Below are positions 42,606-50,517 of a stretch of 64,000 bases of DNA, one piece after another (the first letter of the stretch is position 1; each line of letters opens with the position of its first letter). The notes under the pieces are model-generated. The model was not told the DNA's origin and did no database searches. It was given only the letters and a program-made list of their open reading frames with translations. The stretch comes from Leifsonia sp. 1010 (lineage in GTDB: Bacteria > Actinomycetota > Actinomycetes > Actinomycetales > Microbacteriaceae): NCBI RefSeq assembly GCF_031455295.1, contig NZ_JAVDSL010000001.1:62001-126000 (forward strand), given 5' to 3'. The position numbers were made by a program, and so were the translations under genes.

Positions 42606-43088
42606 TCAGCAGGAGTCGGCCCACAGACGGCGCGGCCGCTCGGGGTCGGTGTCGTCCAGCAGGACGGATGCCACCTCGCGCGGCGCGCCGAGCGGATCCT
42701 TCTGCCCGGTGGTCACGAACGACCAGTCCGGGCTCCGCTCCGGGTCGTGCTCGACCCACAGGGAGAAGTTCCAGAATCCGCGGAACTCCGGGTTCAGCAG
42801 GCCGCGACCGCTGACCACCAGCACCCCGTCGCGCGAGCGGAAAGGCGCGACCACGCTCTCGCGGAACGCATCCGCCCCGGCCGACGGGTCGACGTCGGCG
42901 CGCTCGACCCCCTGGCCCGCATCACGCAGCGCCGCCGCGAACGCGTCCGCCACGCGGGCCTCATCCGCGTCCGGGACCCCGGTCACCGCGACGAATCGCG
43001 GCCCCCGGGCGTAGTGCTGCAGGAACTCGGCGGCCACACCCGCGTAGAACTCCGCAGCCTCCGTCGCCGCCTTCTCCGTGTCGGTCAT
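42606..43088 (-). CDS. Uridine kinase-like protein lacking the P-loop
   Basis: 160 residues from ATG 43088 (AAGGAG upstream). The overall layout follows actinobacterial uridine-kinase-like proteins: FVAVTGVPDADEARVADAFAAALRDAGQGVERADVD, GADAFRESVVAPFRSRDGVLVVSGRGLLNPEFRGFWNFSLWVEHDPE. The position that should hold GxxGxGKS/T reads GVPDADEA, with neither Lys nor Gly-Lys-Ser/Thr, so ATP binding in the usual way is not possible. It is also shorter than active family members. It could be a degenerate regulatory relative or a decaying gene, though the frame is intact. Confidence 0.72.
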   Translation of the reverse strand: MTDTEKAATEAAEFYAGVAAEFLQHYARGPRFVAVTGVPDADEARVADAFAAALRDAGQGVERADVDPSAGADAFRESVVAPFRSRDGVLVVSGRGLLNPEFRGFWNFSLWVEHDPERSPDWSFVTTGQKDPLGAPREVASVLLDDTDPERPRRLWADSC

Positions 43089-43176
43089 CGTCCGCTCCTT
43101 CCGACGCATCCACTCGCTCAAACGCTACGCGGGAAGCGGTCATTCCGGGAGCACCGGGAGCGAGCCGGGACGGCGA

Positions 43177-43539
43177 TCAGTCGTCGCGGTCGATCGTGCC
43201 GATGCGCGCGCCGGACGAGTCGTAGACCGTCATGACGTTGCCGTCGACCTTCCCGCTCGCGGCCGTCGACATCCACGTGTCCACTCCGTTGCAGACTTTC
43301 TGCGTCATGGCCACGGTGCCGAGATCGATCGTATTGCCCGAGATCGTGCCGGTCCCCTTCATGGTGTTGCAGCCGTCGGACCCCGAGTACGAGCCGTTCG
43401 CGTTGATGATGAGGTTCGGTTCCCCGGGGTCGGTGCTCCCCCACTTCCCCGGGACGCCGCCTCCCTGCGGGGTGCACGCCGTGAGAGCGAGACCGAGGGC
43501 GAGGATGGCCGTGAGCGCGGCCGAGCGTGTCCTGTTCAT
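43177..43539 (-). CDS. Small lipoprotein with META-like domain
   Basis: 120 residues. The signal peptide ends in lipobox LTAC at 19-22. The mature part, PGKWGSTDPGEPNLIINANGSYSGSDGCNTMKGTGTISGNTIDLG, followed by AMTQKVCNG, matches the META/heat-shock HslJ-like pattern (G..W.....P.L.......G..GCN...G.Y...G..L.......T...C), exported and lipid-anchored. Role unknown; META proteins are linked to stress or antibiotic tolerance. The 278 bp to the divergent telA gene hold no recognised element. Confidence 0.85.
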   Translation of the reverse strand: MNRTRSAALTAILALGLALTACTPQGGGVPGKWGSTDPGEPNLIINANGSYSGSDGCNTMKGTGTISGNTIDLGTVAMTQKVCNGVDTWMSTAASGKVDGNVMTVYDSSGARIGTIDRDD

Positions 43540-43817
43540 GGCCCCGGAGGATACGCGCGGTGCCGACGGGCCGAATAGACAGTGGAGGGGTCCGCGCGGG
43601 CACGGAGGACGTCCTCACCCCGCGGGGTCGCACCCTCCTCCGTTTCCGACTCCGCGCGGCGCGCCGCGACATGTTCACCTCCCTTTCCCTCGTGCCCCCC
43701 GCGAGACGGAATCGGAGGAGAAACGGCGAGCGCACCTGGGCGTTCGCTGCAACCCCTCCACGCGGTGCGCCGGGCGATCTATCCTCGTCGCAACGACAGC
43801 GGCGGAGGGAGCTGCTC

Positions 43818-44987
43818 ATGGACGAGGCACCCGAGGACAGACTGCGCCCACCGGACGCCGTACCGGAACTACAGGAGGAGCAGGCCGTGGAGATGGTGGC
43901 CGTCTCTGCCGAGCGTGAGGCGGAGCTCGAGCAGCGGGCCCGCGACTTCATCCGGGAACTGGCTGCCGCGGAGCCGGGATCGGAGGCGTTCACGCGCAAG
44001 ATCATCGGGTTCTCGCACCTGGGCGAGGCCGAGATGCGCGCGTCCAGCGACGCCTCCCGCCAGCTGCTCAGCCGCCCGGCGAGTTCGCTCGCCGCCGCAC
44101 GCGGCAAAGCGGTGCGCACCGACCCGCAGTACGGCGTGATCCGGACGCTGCAGGACCTCCGCGCGACCGTCAGCGACTTCGACCCCCAGCACCTGACGGG
44201 CCGCAACCGGATGCTCTCCCGGGTGCCGGGCGGACGGAGGCTGCGCCAGTACGTGCAGCGTTTCGAGTCGGCGCAGAAGCAGCTCGACGGCATCGTCGCC
44301 GCGCTCGATCACGGCCAGGAGTGGCTCGCCCGCGACAACGCCGAGATCGAGAAGGAGCGCGCATCCCTCTGGAAGACGACCGAGCGGCTCAACGAGTACG
44401 TGGTGCTCACCGCCGCCCTCGACAAGGCGACGGTGGATGCGGCGGCCGACCTGCGCACGACCGACCCGGCGCGCGCGACGCTGCTCGAGAAGGAGGCGCT
44501 GTTCCCCATCCGCCAGCGCCGGCAGGATCTCACGACCCAGATCGCGGTCTCGGTGCAGGCGTACCTCGCACTCGACGTCATTAAGAAGAACAACGTCGAG
44601 CTGGTCAAGGGCGTCGAGCGCGCCAAGACGACGACGGTCTCCGCTCTCCGCACCGCCGTCGTCGTCGCTCAGGCGCTGGAGAACCAGAAGCTGGTCATCG
44701 ACCAGCTCGGCGCCCTGCACGACAGCACCAACGCGCTCATCGGCCGGACGGGCGAGGTGCTCCGCACGCAGACGGAGCAGGTGCAGAAGGAGCAGACCTC
44801 GTCGGCGGTCGACGTGGAAGTGCTGCAGCGCGCCTTCGACAACGTGTTCGCGACGATGGACAGCATCGACACCTACCGCACCGAGGCCGTGGCGCGCATG
44901 GCGACCACGGTCGACGCACTCGACCAGCAGGTCGCCCGCTCGCGCGAGTACCTGAAGCGATCCCGGCCGATGGAGCAGCCGCGCTAG
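43818..44987 (+). CDS. telA: TelA/KlaA family toxic anion resistance protein
   Basis: 389 residues from ATG 43818; the longer frame upstream has no ribosome site. Features: SEREAELEQRARDFIREL, FTRKIIGFSHLGEAEMRASSDASRQLLSRP, PGGRRLRQYVQRFESAQKQLDGIVAAL, then long helices with ERLNEYVVLTAALDKATVD, ALDVIKKNNVELVKGVERAKTTTVSALRTAVVVAQAL and NALIGRTGEVLRTQT. This matches TelA (tellurite resistance, also linked to envelope stress in Firmicutes). A cytosolic, all-helical protein. Not found next to TerD-type genes here, so function beyond the family name is open. Confidence 0.92.
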   Translation: MDEAPEDRLRPPDAVPELQEEQAVEMVAVSAEREAELEQRARDFIRELAAAEPGSEAFTRKIIGFSHLGEAEMRASSDASRQLLSRPASSLAAARGKAVRTDPQYGVIRTLQDLRATVSDFDPQHLTGRNRMLSRVPGGRRLRQYVQRFESAQKQLDGIVAALDHGQEWLARDNAEIEKERASLWKTTERLNEYVVLTAALDKATVDAAADLRTTDPARATLLEKEALFPIRQRRQDLTTQIAVSVQAYLALDVIKKNNVELVKGVERAKTTTVSALRTAVVVAQALENQKLVIDQLGALHDSTNALIGRTGEVLRTQTEQVQKEQTSSAVDVEVLQRAFDNVFATMDSIDTYRTEAVARMATTVDALDQQVARSREYLKRSRPMEQPR

Positions 44988-45036
44988 CCCGGATCGACCG
45001 GTCACGCTTCCCCGCCCGCGCGCTACCGTTGACGCC

Positions 45037-45405
45037 ATGAGCCACCGCATCTTCGCCATGCCGTTCGCCGACATCTACCCGCTCTATGTGACCAAGGTGG
45101 AGCGCAAGGGGCACACCAAGGACGAGGTGGATGAGGTCACCCGCTGGCTCACCGGCTACGACGACGCGGGCATCCAGGCGGCCATCGCCGACCGGGTCGA
45201 CCTGGAGACGTTCCTCACCACTGCTCCGCACTGGAACCCGAACGCCTCGCTCATCACGGGCGTCATCTGCGGCGTGCGCGTCGAGGAGATCGACGACCCG
45301 GTGATGCAGAAGGTGCGGTATCTCGACAAGCTCGTCGACGAGGTGGCGCGCGGCAAGAAGATGTCCTCCATCCTGCGCGGCGAGCCGGCGGCATCCCGGA
45401 GCTGA
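45037..45405 (+). CDS. DUF2200 family protein
   Basis: 122 residues, the usual family length. Diagnostic sequence: RIFAMPFADIYPLYVTKVERKGHTKDEVDEVTRWLTGYD, then NPNASLITGVICGVRVEEIDDPVMQKVRYLDKLVDEVARGKKM. The family is soluble and widely conserved, including in Firmicutes and Proteobacteria; no role is established. Standing alone between telA and a very small gene. Confidence 0.93.
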   Translation: MSHRIFAMPFADIYPLYVTKVERKGHTKDEVDEVTRWLTGYDDAGIQAAIADRVDLETFLTTAPHWNPNASLITGVICGVRVEEIDDPVMQKVRYLDKLVDEVARGKKMSSILRGEPAASRS

Positions 45406-45497
45406 GCAGCACGGCGCAGATGGCCATCGGAACGCCGCGGTACTAGCCTCATCGCAGGCGGTCCCATCCGGGGCCGGTGCGAGGGTGGGAGGACATC

Positions 45498-45671
45498 ATG
45501 GACGACCTTCACGGCTCAGCGGCCGAGCGGCTGCGGCAGCTCGACGACATCGTCGCCGGTGGGGAGCCGTCGAACGAGTGGCTGACCCGGCACCTGCGCC
45601 AGACGCTGAGCGAGCTGGCCGAGGCCGAGCCGGTCGTCGACGCCGAGCAGGATCGGCGCGAAGACTACTGA
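45498..45671 (+). CDS. Small acidic hypothetical protein
   Basis: 57 residues from ATG 45498, with GGGAGG about 6 nt upstream. Helical and acidic: DDLHGSAAERLRQLDDIVAGGEPSNEWLTRHLRQTLSELAEAEPVVDAEQDRREDY. No recognised family. The good ribosome site and sensible composition support a real gene. It is convergent with the methyltransferase gene, 7 bp apart. Confidence 0.6.
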   Translation: MDDLHGSAAERLRQLDDIVAGGEPSNEWLTRHLRQTLSELAEAEPVVDAEQDRREDY

Positions 45672-45678
45672 CGCGAGG

Positions 45679-46347
45679 TCAGGCGCGAGCCACACCGGCG
45701 ATCTGCGGATTGAACGGCAGGAACGGTGTGTGGAGACGGTAGTGCTCCACCTCGACCTCCGCGAAACCGGCTGATCGGAGCGAGCCCTCGAGATCGCGCT
45801 CGCACGAGCAGCCTTCGAACGTCCACGCCCACGGTCGGCGGAACAGCCGCTGCGAAGCGCGGGTCGGCGTCCCGCGCGGGGCGGCGACATGCTCCACGAA
45901 CCGGAACGACCCACCGGGGCGCAGGATGCGGCGGATCTCGGCGAGCACAGCATCGGGATCCTGCACGGAGCAGAGCACGAGCGACGAGATGACGGTGTCG
46001 ACGCTGGCGTCGGGCAGACCGGTCTGCTCGGCAGTCCGCTCCCGCAGGTCGAGGGCGACGCCCGAACGGAGGGCCGCGGCGCGGAGACCATCGTGCATGT
46101 ACCGGTTGGGCTCGATGGCGATCAGCGACGCTCCGGCGGGCAGGTAGGGAAGGTTGGCGCCGACCCCCGGTCCGATCTCGGCGACGTCTCCGGCCACCCC
46201 GGCGAAGACGCGTCGCTTGCGCGGACGCAGCGACCGCTCCAGGTACGGTCCCATCAGCCGGAAGAAGGCGGCGTTGAAGCGTCCGCGTCCGGGATGCTGG
46301 GCGAACCCCGTCCGCTGTTCGTCACCTGCCGTGATCGTCCTGCTCAT
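45679..46347 (-). CDS. Class I SAM-dependent methyltransferase
   Basis: 222 residues from ATG 46347 (MSRTITAGDEQ). Rossmann motifs: VAEIGPGVGANLPYLPAG (motif I), LIAIEPNRYMHDGLRAA (acidic end of strand 2), LPDASVDTVISSLVLCSV and ILRPGGSFRFVEHV. The EPN/MH pattern, SLVLCSV and FEGCSCERDLEGSLRSAGF place it near phospholipid and small-molecule methyltransferases of the UbiE/PmtA kind (METTL7-like). Substrate unknown. Confidence 0.88.
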   Translation of the reverse strand: MSRTITAGDEQRTGFAQHPGRGRFNAAFFRLMGPYLERSLRPRKRRVFAGVAGDVAEIGPGVGANLPYLPAGASLIAIEPNRYMHDGLRAAALRSGVALDLRERTAEQTGLPDASVDTVISSLVLCSVQDPDAVLAEIRRILRPGGSFRFVEHVAAPRGTPTRASQRLFRRPWAWTFEGCSCERDLEGSLRSAGFAEVEVEHYRLHTPFLPFNPQIAGVARA

Positions 46348-46434
46348 GCTTGTTCCTCCATCGTGGATGCTGACAGGACGACTTTGCCGCGCATCCACCG
46401 TGCGATCAGGCGGGGAACTACCCCACTTCGCCGG

Positions 46435-47502
46435 TCACGGTCGCGGCGATTCCCCGGGTCGCTCGCCGGCCCACTCCCCTTGCGCGGTCCACCACGCCGC
46501 GACCTGCGCGCGCGACCGGAGGCCGAGCCGCAGCCGGATGCGTTCCACATGCCCCTCCGCCGACCGCTCCTCGATGCCGAGCCGCTCGCCGATCTCGCGG
46601 TTCGTCCTCCCCTCGCTGACCAGTGCGGCGACCTCCCGCTGCCGCGCCGTCAACGTTCCGGCGGGAGTCCTGATCGCGCGCAGGCCGAGGTACCGCCGGA
46701 TCGTCGCGGCGAGCGCCGCTGCATCGCCGGCCCAGGGAAGGTGCGACCTGCCGGGGAGGACGACGAACTCGGCGTCCGGGATGCCGTGCGCCAGGGCCTC
46801 CGCCTGCGCAATCGGAGCCGCCCGGTCGCGTTCCCGGTGAACGACGAGCGTGGGAGTGCGCACCTGCGGCAGCAGCGCACGCACGTCGAGCGCGTAGCTC
46901 AGCGCGAGGAGCGACTGCGCCGTGGCGGCATCCGAGGCGGCTCGCTGATACCGGCCGAACTCCGTCCGCGCTGCGGCGGACGCATCCGGGGCGAACAGGT
47001 CGGTGAGCACGTCGGAGCCGAGGCCCCAGTGCGATCCGACCAGGGCCAGCACGTGCTCGCGGGCGCTCGGCGGTGAGACCTCTGCACCCCACGCCCAGCC
47101 CCCGTAGAGCACCAGCCGCCGGACGGTCTCGGGATGCGCGGCCGCCCAGGCGACGGCAACCAGCGCCCCGAGTGAGACACCGATGAGGTCGAACGGCTCC
47201 GGACCGAGCGGAGCGACAACCGCCGCGAGCTGCTCGAGCTCGTACGCGAGCGACGGAGGCTGCCGTGCCGGACCCGACATGCCGCATCCGGCCCGGTCGT
47301 AGCGAAGCAGCCGACACCCGTGCGCGAGGTCCTCGTAGAACGCGCGCTCCTCGGCGAGCTGCCATCCCCTCTCAAGGTGGCTCAGCCACCCGGAGACGTA
47401 CACGACGGGCCGGCCCGTGCCGACCGACGCGACGGCGATGTCCGTGCCGTCGGCGGCGGTGACCCGGGTGAGGTGCTGCTGAGCCGGCTCAGACGCGGCC
47501 AT
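46435..47502 (-). CDS. Alpha/beta hydrolase fused to a LuxR-type DNA-binding domain
   Basis: 355 residues. Residues 1-275 are an alpha/beta hydrolase: VVYVSGWLSHLERGW, LLRYDRAGCGMSG, LIGVSLGALVAVAWAAAHPETVRRLVLYGG with nucleophile Ser in GVSLGA, an acid in VVHRERDRAAP and His in LPGRSHLPWAGD. Residues ~283-340 are a GerE/LuxR HTH: LTARQREVAALVSEGRTNREIGERLGIEERSAEGHVERIRLRLGL. The hydrolase part may be a ligand sensor in place of the usual N-terminal domain. It overlaps the upstream nitronate monooxygenase gene by 14 bp. Confidence 0.88.
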   Translation of the reverse strand: MAASEPAQQHLTRVTAADGTDIAVASVGTGRPVVYVSGWLSHLERGWQLAEERAFYEDLAHGCRLLRYDRAGCGMSGPARQPPSLAYELEQLAAVVAPLGPEPFDLIGVSLGALVAVAWAAAHPETVRRLVLYGGWAWGAEVSPPSAREHVLALVGSHWGLGSDVLTDLFAPDASAAARTEFGRYQRAASDAATAQSLLALSYALDVRALLPQVRTPTLVVHRERDRAAPIAQAEALAHGIPDAEFVVLPGRSHLPWAGDAAALAATIRRYLGLRAIRTPAGTLTARQREVAALVSEGRTNREIGERLGIEERSAEGHVERIRLRLGLRSRAQVAAWWTAQGEWAGERPGESPRP

Positions 47503-48556
47503 CCGGCACCCCGGCGGCCAGCTCGGCGAAGACCTCCGCCGCGTCCTCGTGGCGCGACAGGCCGGCGCTCTGTCCCATCCACAGGCTCAGCAGCTCGGCG
47601 TCTCCGGTCTCGGCCGCCCGTCGGCGGAAGACGCCGGTCAGGATGTTCTGGAGCGGGAACGGGGCGATCGCGCCGCTCTGCTCGATGGTGCGTACCGCGC
47701 GGTTCGGCAGCCCGCGCGCCGGCCGGCCGCTCATCGCCCGGGTCAGCACCGTCTCGTGGGCGAGTGCGCCCCGGATGCGCTCGCGGTGGACCGCCGGCGC
47801 CGCCGACTGCCGCGTGGCCAGGAACGCCGAACCGACCTGGACTCCCGACGCTCCAAGCGCGAATGCGGCCGCGACGCCGCGACGGTCGGCGATGCCGCCC
47901 GCGGCGATCACAGGGATGCCCACCGCGTCGACGACCTGCGGGATGAGGGCGAGACCTCCCACCAGGCTGTCGTCCGGGTCTGCGAGAAAGGAGGGCCGGT
48001 GCCCGGCCGCCTCGGAGCCGGACGCGACCACCGCATCCACCCCGCCGGCCTCGAGTGCCTGCGCCTCGGGCACCGTCGTCGCCGTGCCGATGATACGGAT
48101 ACCGCGCCGATGCGCCTCCTCGACGACGTCGGCAGGCGGTACCCCGAACACGAAGCTCAGCGCTGCAGGCTGGGCGTCGAGCGCGGACGCGAGTTGCTCG
48201 TCGAAGTCGGGCAGCGGCGCGATCGGCCACTCCGGGACGGGCGCTCCGGCCTCATCGAACAACGGCCGTAGTGCGGCGATCGCGCGATCGACGTCGTCGT
48301 GCCGGAAGCCTCCGTCGGCGTCCGGCTCGCCGGGGGCCCGGAAGGGGAGCCACAGGTTGAGGGCGAACGGGCGCGTCGTCCGCTCACGCAGTTGTTCGCC
48401 GATCGCTCGGATGCGCTCGCCGCTCAGACCGTAGAGACCGAACGACCCCAGGCCGCCCGCCTCGCTCACCGCAGCCGTCAGATCGACGGACGACAACCCC
48501 CCGAAAGGCCCCAGCACGACGGGCGTCTCGATGCCCAGCAGTTCACGCAGTCTCAC
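47489..48556 (-). CDS. Nitronate monooxygenase / 2-nitropropane dioxygenase family flavoprotein
   Basis: 355 residues. TIM-barrel FMN enzyme: VVLGPFGGLSSVDLTAAVSEAGGLGSFGLYGL, ALNLWLPF, IIGTATTVPEAQALEAGGVDAVVASGSEAAGHRPSF (GxEAGGH-like flavin and substrate loop with the catalytic His), IPQVVDAVGIPVIAAGGIADRRGVAAAFALGASGVQVGSAFLAT. It oxidises nitronates such as propionate-3-nitronate with O2. Translationally linked to the hydrolase-LuxR fusion that follows, hinting that the fusion senses a related compound. Confidence 0.92.
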   Translation of the reverse strand: MRLRELLGIETPVVLGPFGGLSSVDLTAAVSEAGGLGSFGLYGLSGERIRAIGEQLRERTTRPFALNLWLPFRAPGEPDADGGFRHDDVDRAIAALRPLFDEAGAPVPEWPIAPLPDFDEQLASALDAQPAALSFVFGVPPADVVEEAHRRGIRIIGTATTVPEAQALEAGGVDAVVASGSEAAGHRPSFLADPDDSLVGGLALIPQVVDAVGIPVIAAGGIADRRGVAAAFALGASGVQVGSAFLATRQSAAPAVHRERIRGALAHETVLTRAMSGRPARGLPNRAVRTIEQSGAIAPFPLQNILTGVFRRRAAETGDAELLSLWMGQSAGLSRHEDAAEVFAELAAGVPDGRV

Positions 48557-48592
48557 CCGACTTGTCTACACCCGCGGGACCGCGTCGGGCGG

Positions 48593-48892
48593 TTAGAGAT
48601 CGCTCGGCAGTCCGAACGGCTGGCTCAGCTCCTCCGTCCGGTTGCGCAGGTACTCGACCGCCTCGCGATTGTCGGGCTCTGTCGCATCGGTGCTCGCCGA
48701 CTCCACCATGAGAACGGTCGCGGAGTTCAGGAGGAACGATGCGTCGACGACGTTCCCGTCCACGCCGATCGCTCGCACCGTGACGACATCCGACCCGCCC
48801 TGCTCGGAGATCAACCGCGCGTATTGCATCAGCAGATCGGCGGCCTCATTCCCGATGAGGAGCGACTTCTCGGCGAAAGTGACGTGCTTCAT
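48593..48892 (-). CDS. Small hypothetical protein, paralogue of 49018-49380
   Basis: 99 residues from ATG 48892 (MKHVTFAEKSLLIGNEAADLL). An N-terminal helix, a beta segment VVTVRAIGVDGNVVDASFLLNSATVLMVESAST and the C-terminal helix with REAVEYLRNRTEELSQPFGLPSD. The last segment aligns with AAAVDDLRRREQELSVPRGLPFSASD of the divergent gene, and the layout is the same throughout, so the two are paralogues. Family otherwise not recognised; I have seen such proteins next to DUF7882 genes in Microbacteriaceae. Confidence 0.75.
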   Translation of the reverse strand: MKHVTFAEKSLLIGNEAADLLMQYARLISEQGGSDVVTVRAIGVDGNVVDASFLLNSATVLMVESASTDATEPDNREAVEYLRNRTEELSQPFGLPSDL

Positions 48893-49017
48893 GACGGTCA
48901 CGGTAGGGCCGTCGTCGGCAGCATTCAGCCGCTTGACTCCGCAGGGCGCCGTGGCTACCGTCGGTGGGGAGTTCACGCCCCGGACCCCGGCGATCTCCAT
49001 AGACCCGGGGGGTTCCC

Positions 49018-49380
49018 ATGAAAACCATCTCCACCAACTCGACGACGTGCCTGACGGGCACCGCCATCGCCGACGCCGTCCAGCGGTACGCGCTCGCGCT
49101 GGCGCGCCACGGCCGTGTCGACATCGTCGACATCCCGGTGATCCTCCCCGGAGGGGAGCATGGCCGCTCGGCCTTTCTGGTCGGGTGGCTCATGGATGCC
49201 ACGACGACGACCGTGCCGACGGACCGGCTGGAACTGCACGACGCCGCCGCCGTCGACGACCTCCGTCGTCGAGAGCAGGAGCTGTCGGTGCCTCGCGGTC
49301 TGCCGTTCTCGGCGAGCGACCTGGCGGAGAACTGGCCCGACCTCGATCTGGACTTCCCCCCGCAGAGGGAGCACGCTTGA
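49018..49380 (+). CDS. Small hypothetical protein, paralogue of 48593-48892
   Basis: 120 residues, GGGGGG ribosome site. The N-terminal helix TAIADAVQRYALALARHG precedes strands VDIVDIPVILPGGEHGRSAFLVGWLMDATTTTV and the helix VDDLRRREQELSVPRGLPF. An acidic tail (LAENWPDLDLDFPPQRE) is added relative to its paralogue. The gene is 32 bp ahead of the DUF7882 gene on the same strand and divergent from its paralogue 125 bp away. Confidence 0.78.
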   Translation: MKTISTNSTTCLTGTAIADAVQRYALALARHGRVDIVDIPVILPGGEHGRSAFLVGWLMDATTTTVPTDRLELHDAAAVDDLRRREQELSVPRGLPFSASDLAENWPDLDLDFPPQREHA

Positions 49381-49412
49381 CCCAACCGGGGACTCACGGG
49401 AGGGACGGCGTC

Positions 49413-49784
49413 ATGGGCTCGCTGAGATACGACGGCATCGTGATCGAGTTCGATGACCGCCTCCTCGCGCACCTCCAGATCGTGATCGCCCAGAAGATCC
49501 GGCGAGGCGAGAGCTTCTTCATGGCCTGGCGCGACTCGAACGAGACCGGTGACGGCCACAGCTCCATCTGGATCCACCCCTCACAGAACCTGTATTTCAA
49601 GTTCACCGGCAGCCGGTTCCCGAAGATCAACCCGGCGTGGGTGGATGCGCTCATGGCCTCCGCGAACAGCTCCAAAGGGCTGCTGATCATGACCGAGGAG
49701 AGCATCGCCGCCGAGAACGGGGCGGGCGTGACGTTGGCGACCGCCACTCCGCACCTTCAGGATCTGCGGGGCCGCGGCTACTGA
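49413..49784 (+). CDS. DUF7882 family protein (often mis-annotated as ATP-dependent DNA ligase)
   Basis: 123 residues from ATG 49413. Pattern: GSLRYDGIVIEFDDRLLAHLQIVIAQKIRRGESFFMAWRDSNETGDGHSSIWIHPSQNLYFKFTGS, then PAWVDALMASANSSKGLLIMTEE. This is a small actinobacterial family seen in multiple copies in Microbacteriaceae. It has no ligase motif, and the ligase name in databases appears to be a transfer error. Function unknown. Probably in one transcript with the 49018 gene and perhaps the two GAF-ANTAR genes that follow within 35 bp. Confidence 0.85.
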   Translation: MGSLRYDGIVIEFDDRLLAHLQIVIAQKIRRGESFFMAWRDSNETGDGHSSIWIHPSQNLYFKFTGSRFPKINPAWVDALMASANSSKGLLIMTEESIAAENGAGVTLATATPHLQDLRGRGY

Positions 49785-49818
49785 CCGGTAGCGTGGGTGG
49801 AATGGACGGCGGTCGAGG

Positions 49819-50517
49819 ATGAACGAGAGCACCACCGGTGCGCCCGGGGACGGCGCATCGCAGGCGGAGTACTGGCGCCCCTTCATGGAAGCCCTTCCCG
49901 TCGCGGGGACGGCCGTTTCGACCATCGGCGACCTGCTCGGGACGGAGACGGTCTCGGCCAGCGACACCGTGGCCGCCCGTCTCGACGAGCTGCAGTTCGA
50001 CCTCGGCGAGGGCCCGTGCTGGGACGCCCTGCGATTCCGTCGCCCCGTGCTGGAGCCTGATCTGCGCCGACGGCCGCAACGGATGTGGACCTCGTTCACA
50101 CCGGCCGCGATCGACGCCGGCGTCGGTGCCCTGTTCGCCTTCCCGATGCTCGTCGGGCCGCTGCGGATCGGTGCGGTGGACATGTACGCACACGAACCCG
50201 TTGCGCTGGATGAAGCGCACACACAGGCGGCCACCAGGCTCGCCGAGGCCGCCGGACGGACGCTACTGAAGCGCGCCCTCGACACGATGGGCCGCCAGGA
50301 ACCGGCCGAGGATGCGAACCCGTTCTCTCGCCGCGTCGTGCACCAGGCCACGGGGATGGTGCTCGCCCAGCTGGATGTCAGCGCGGACGACGCCCGCACG
50401 ATCATCCAAGCGCACGCCTACGCGACGGATCGCTCGATGATGGAGGTGTCCCGCGACGTCCTCGACGGTCGCCTCGATTTCTCGAAGCTCGACGGGGAGG
50501 ACGGTCGATCGCGATGA
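49819..50517 (+). CDS. GAF and ANTAR domain protein
   Basis: 232 residues. A GAF domain spans about 25-150 (LDELQFDLGEGPCWDALRFRRPVLEPDL, IGALFAFPM-like core, LRIGAVDMYAHEP). The ANTAR domain lies at about 170-225 (FSRRVVHQATGMVLAQLDVSADDARTIIQAHAYATDRSMMEVSRDVLDGRLDF), including the conserved QA.G.....L..S...A...L.A.A pattern. ANTAR domains bind two-hairpin RNAs to antiterminate transcription. Its stop overlaps the next start (ATGA). Start choice: ATG 49819 follows GGTCGAGG. Confidence 0.9.
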   Translation: MNESTTGAPGDGASQAEYWRPFMEALPVAGTAVSTIGDLLGTETVSASDTVAARLDELQFDLGEGPCWDALRFRRPVLEPDLRRRPQRMWTSFTPAAIDAGVGALFAFPMLVGPLRIGAVDMYAHEPVALDEAHTQAATRLAEAAGRTLLKRALDTMGRQEPAEDANPFSRRVVHQATGMVLAQLDVSADDARTIIQAHAYATDRSMMEVSRDVLDGRLDFSKLDGEDGRSR

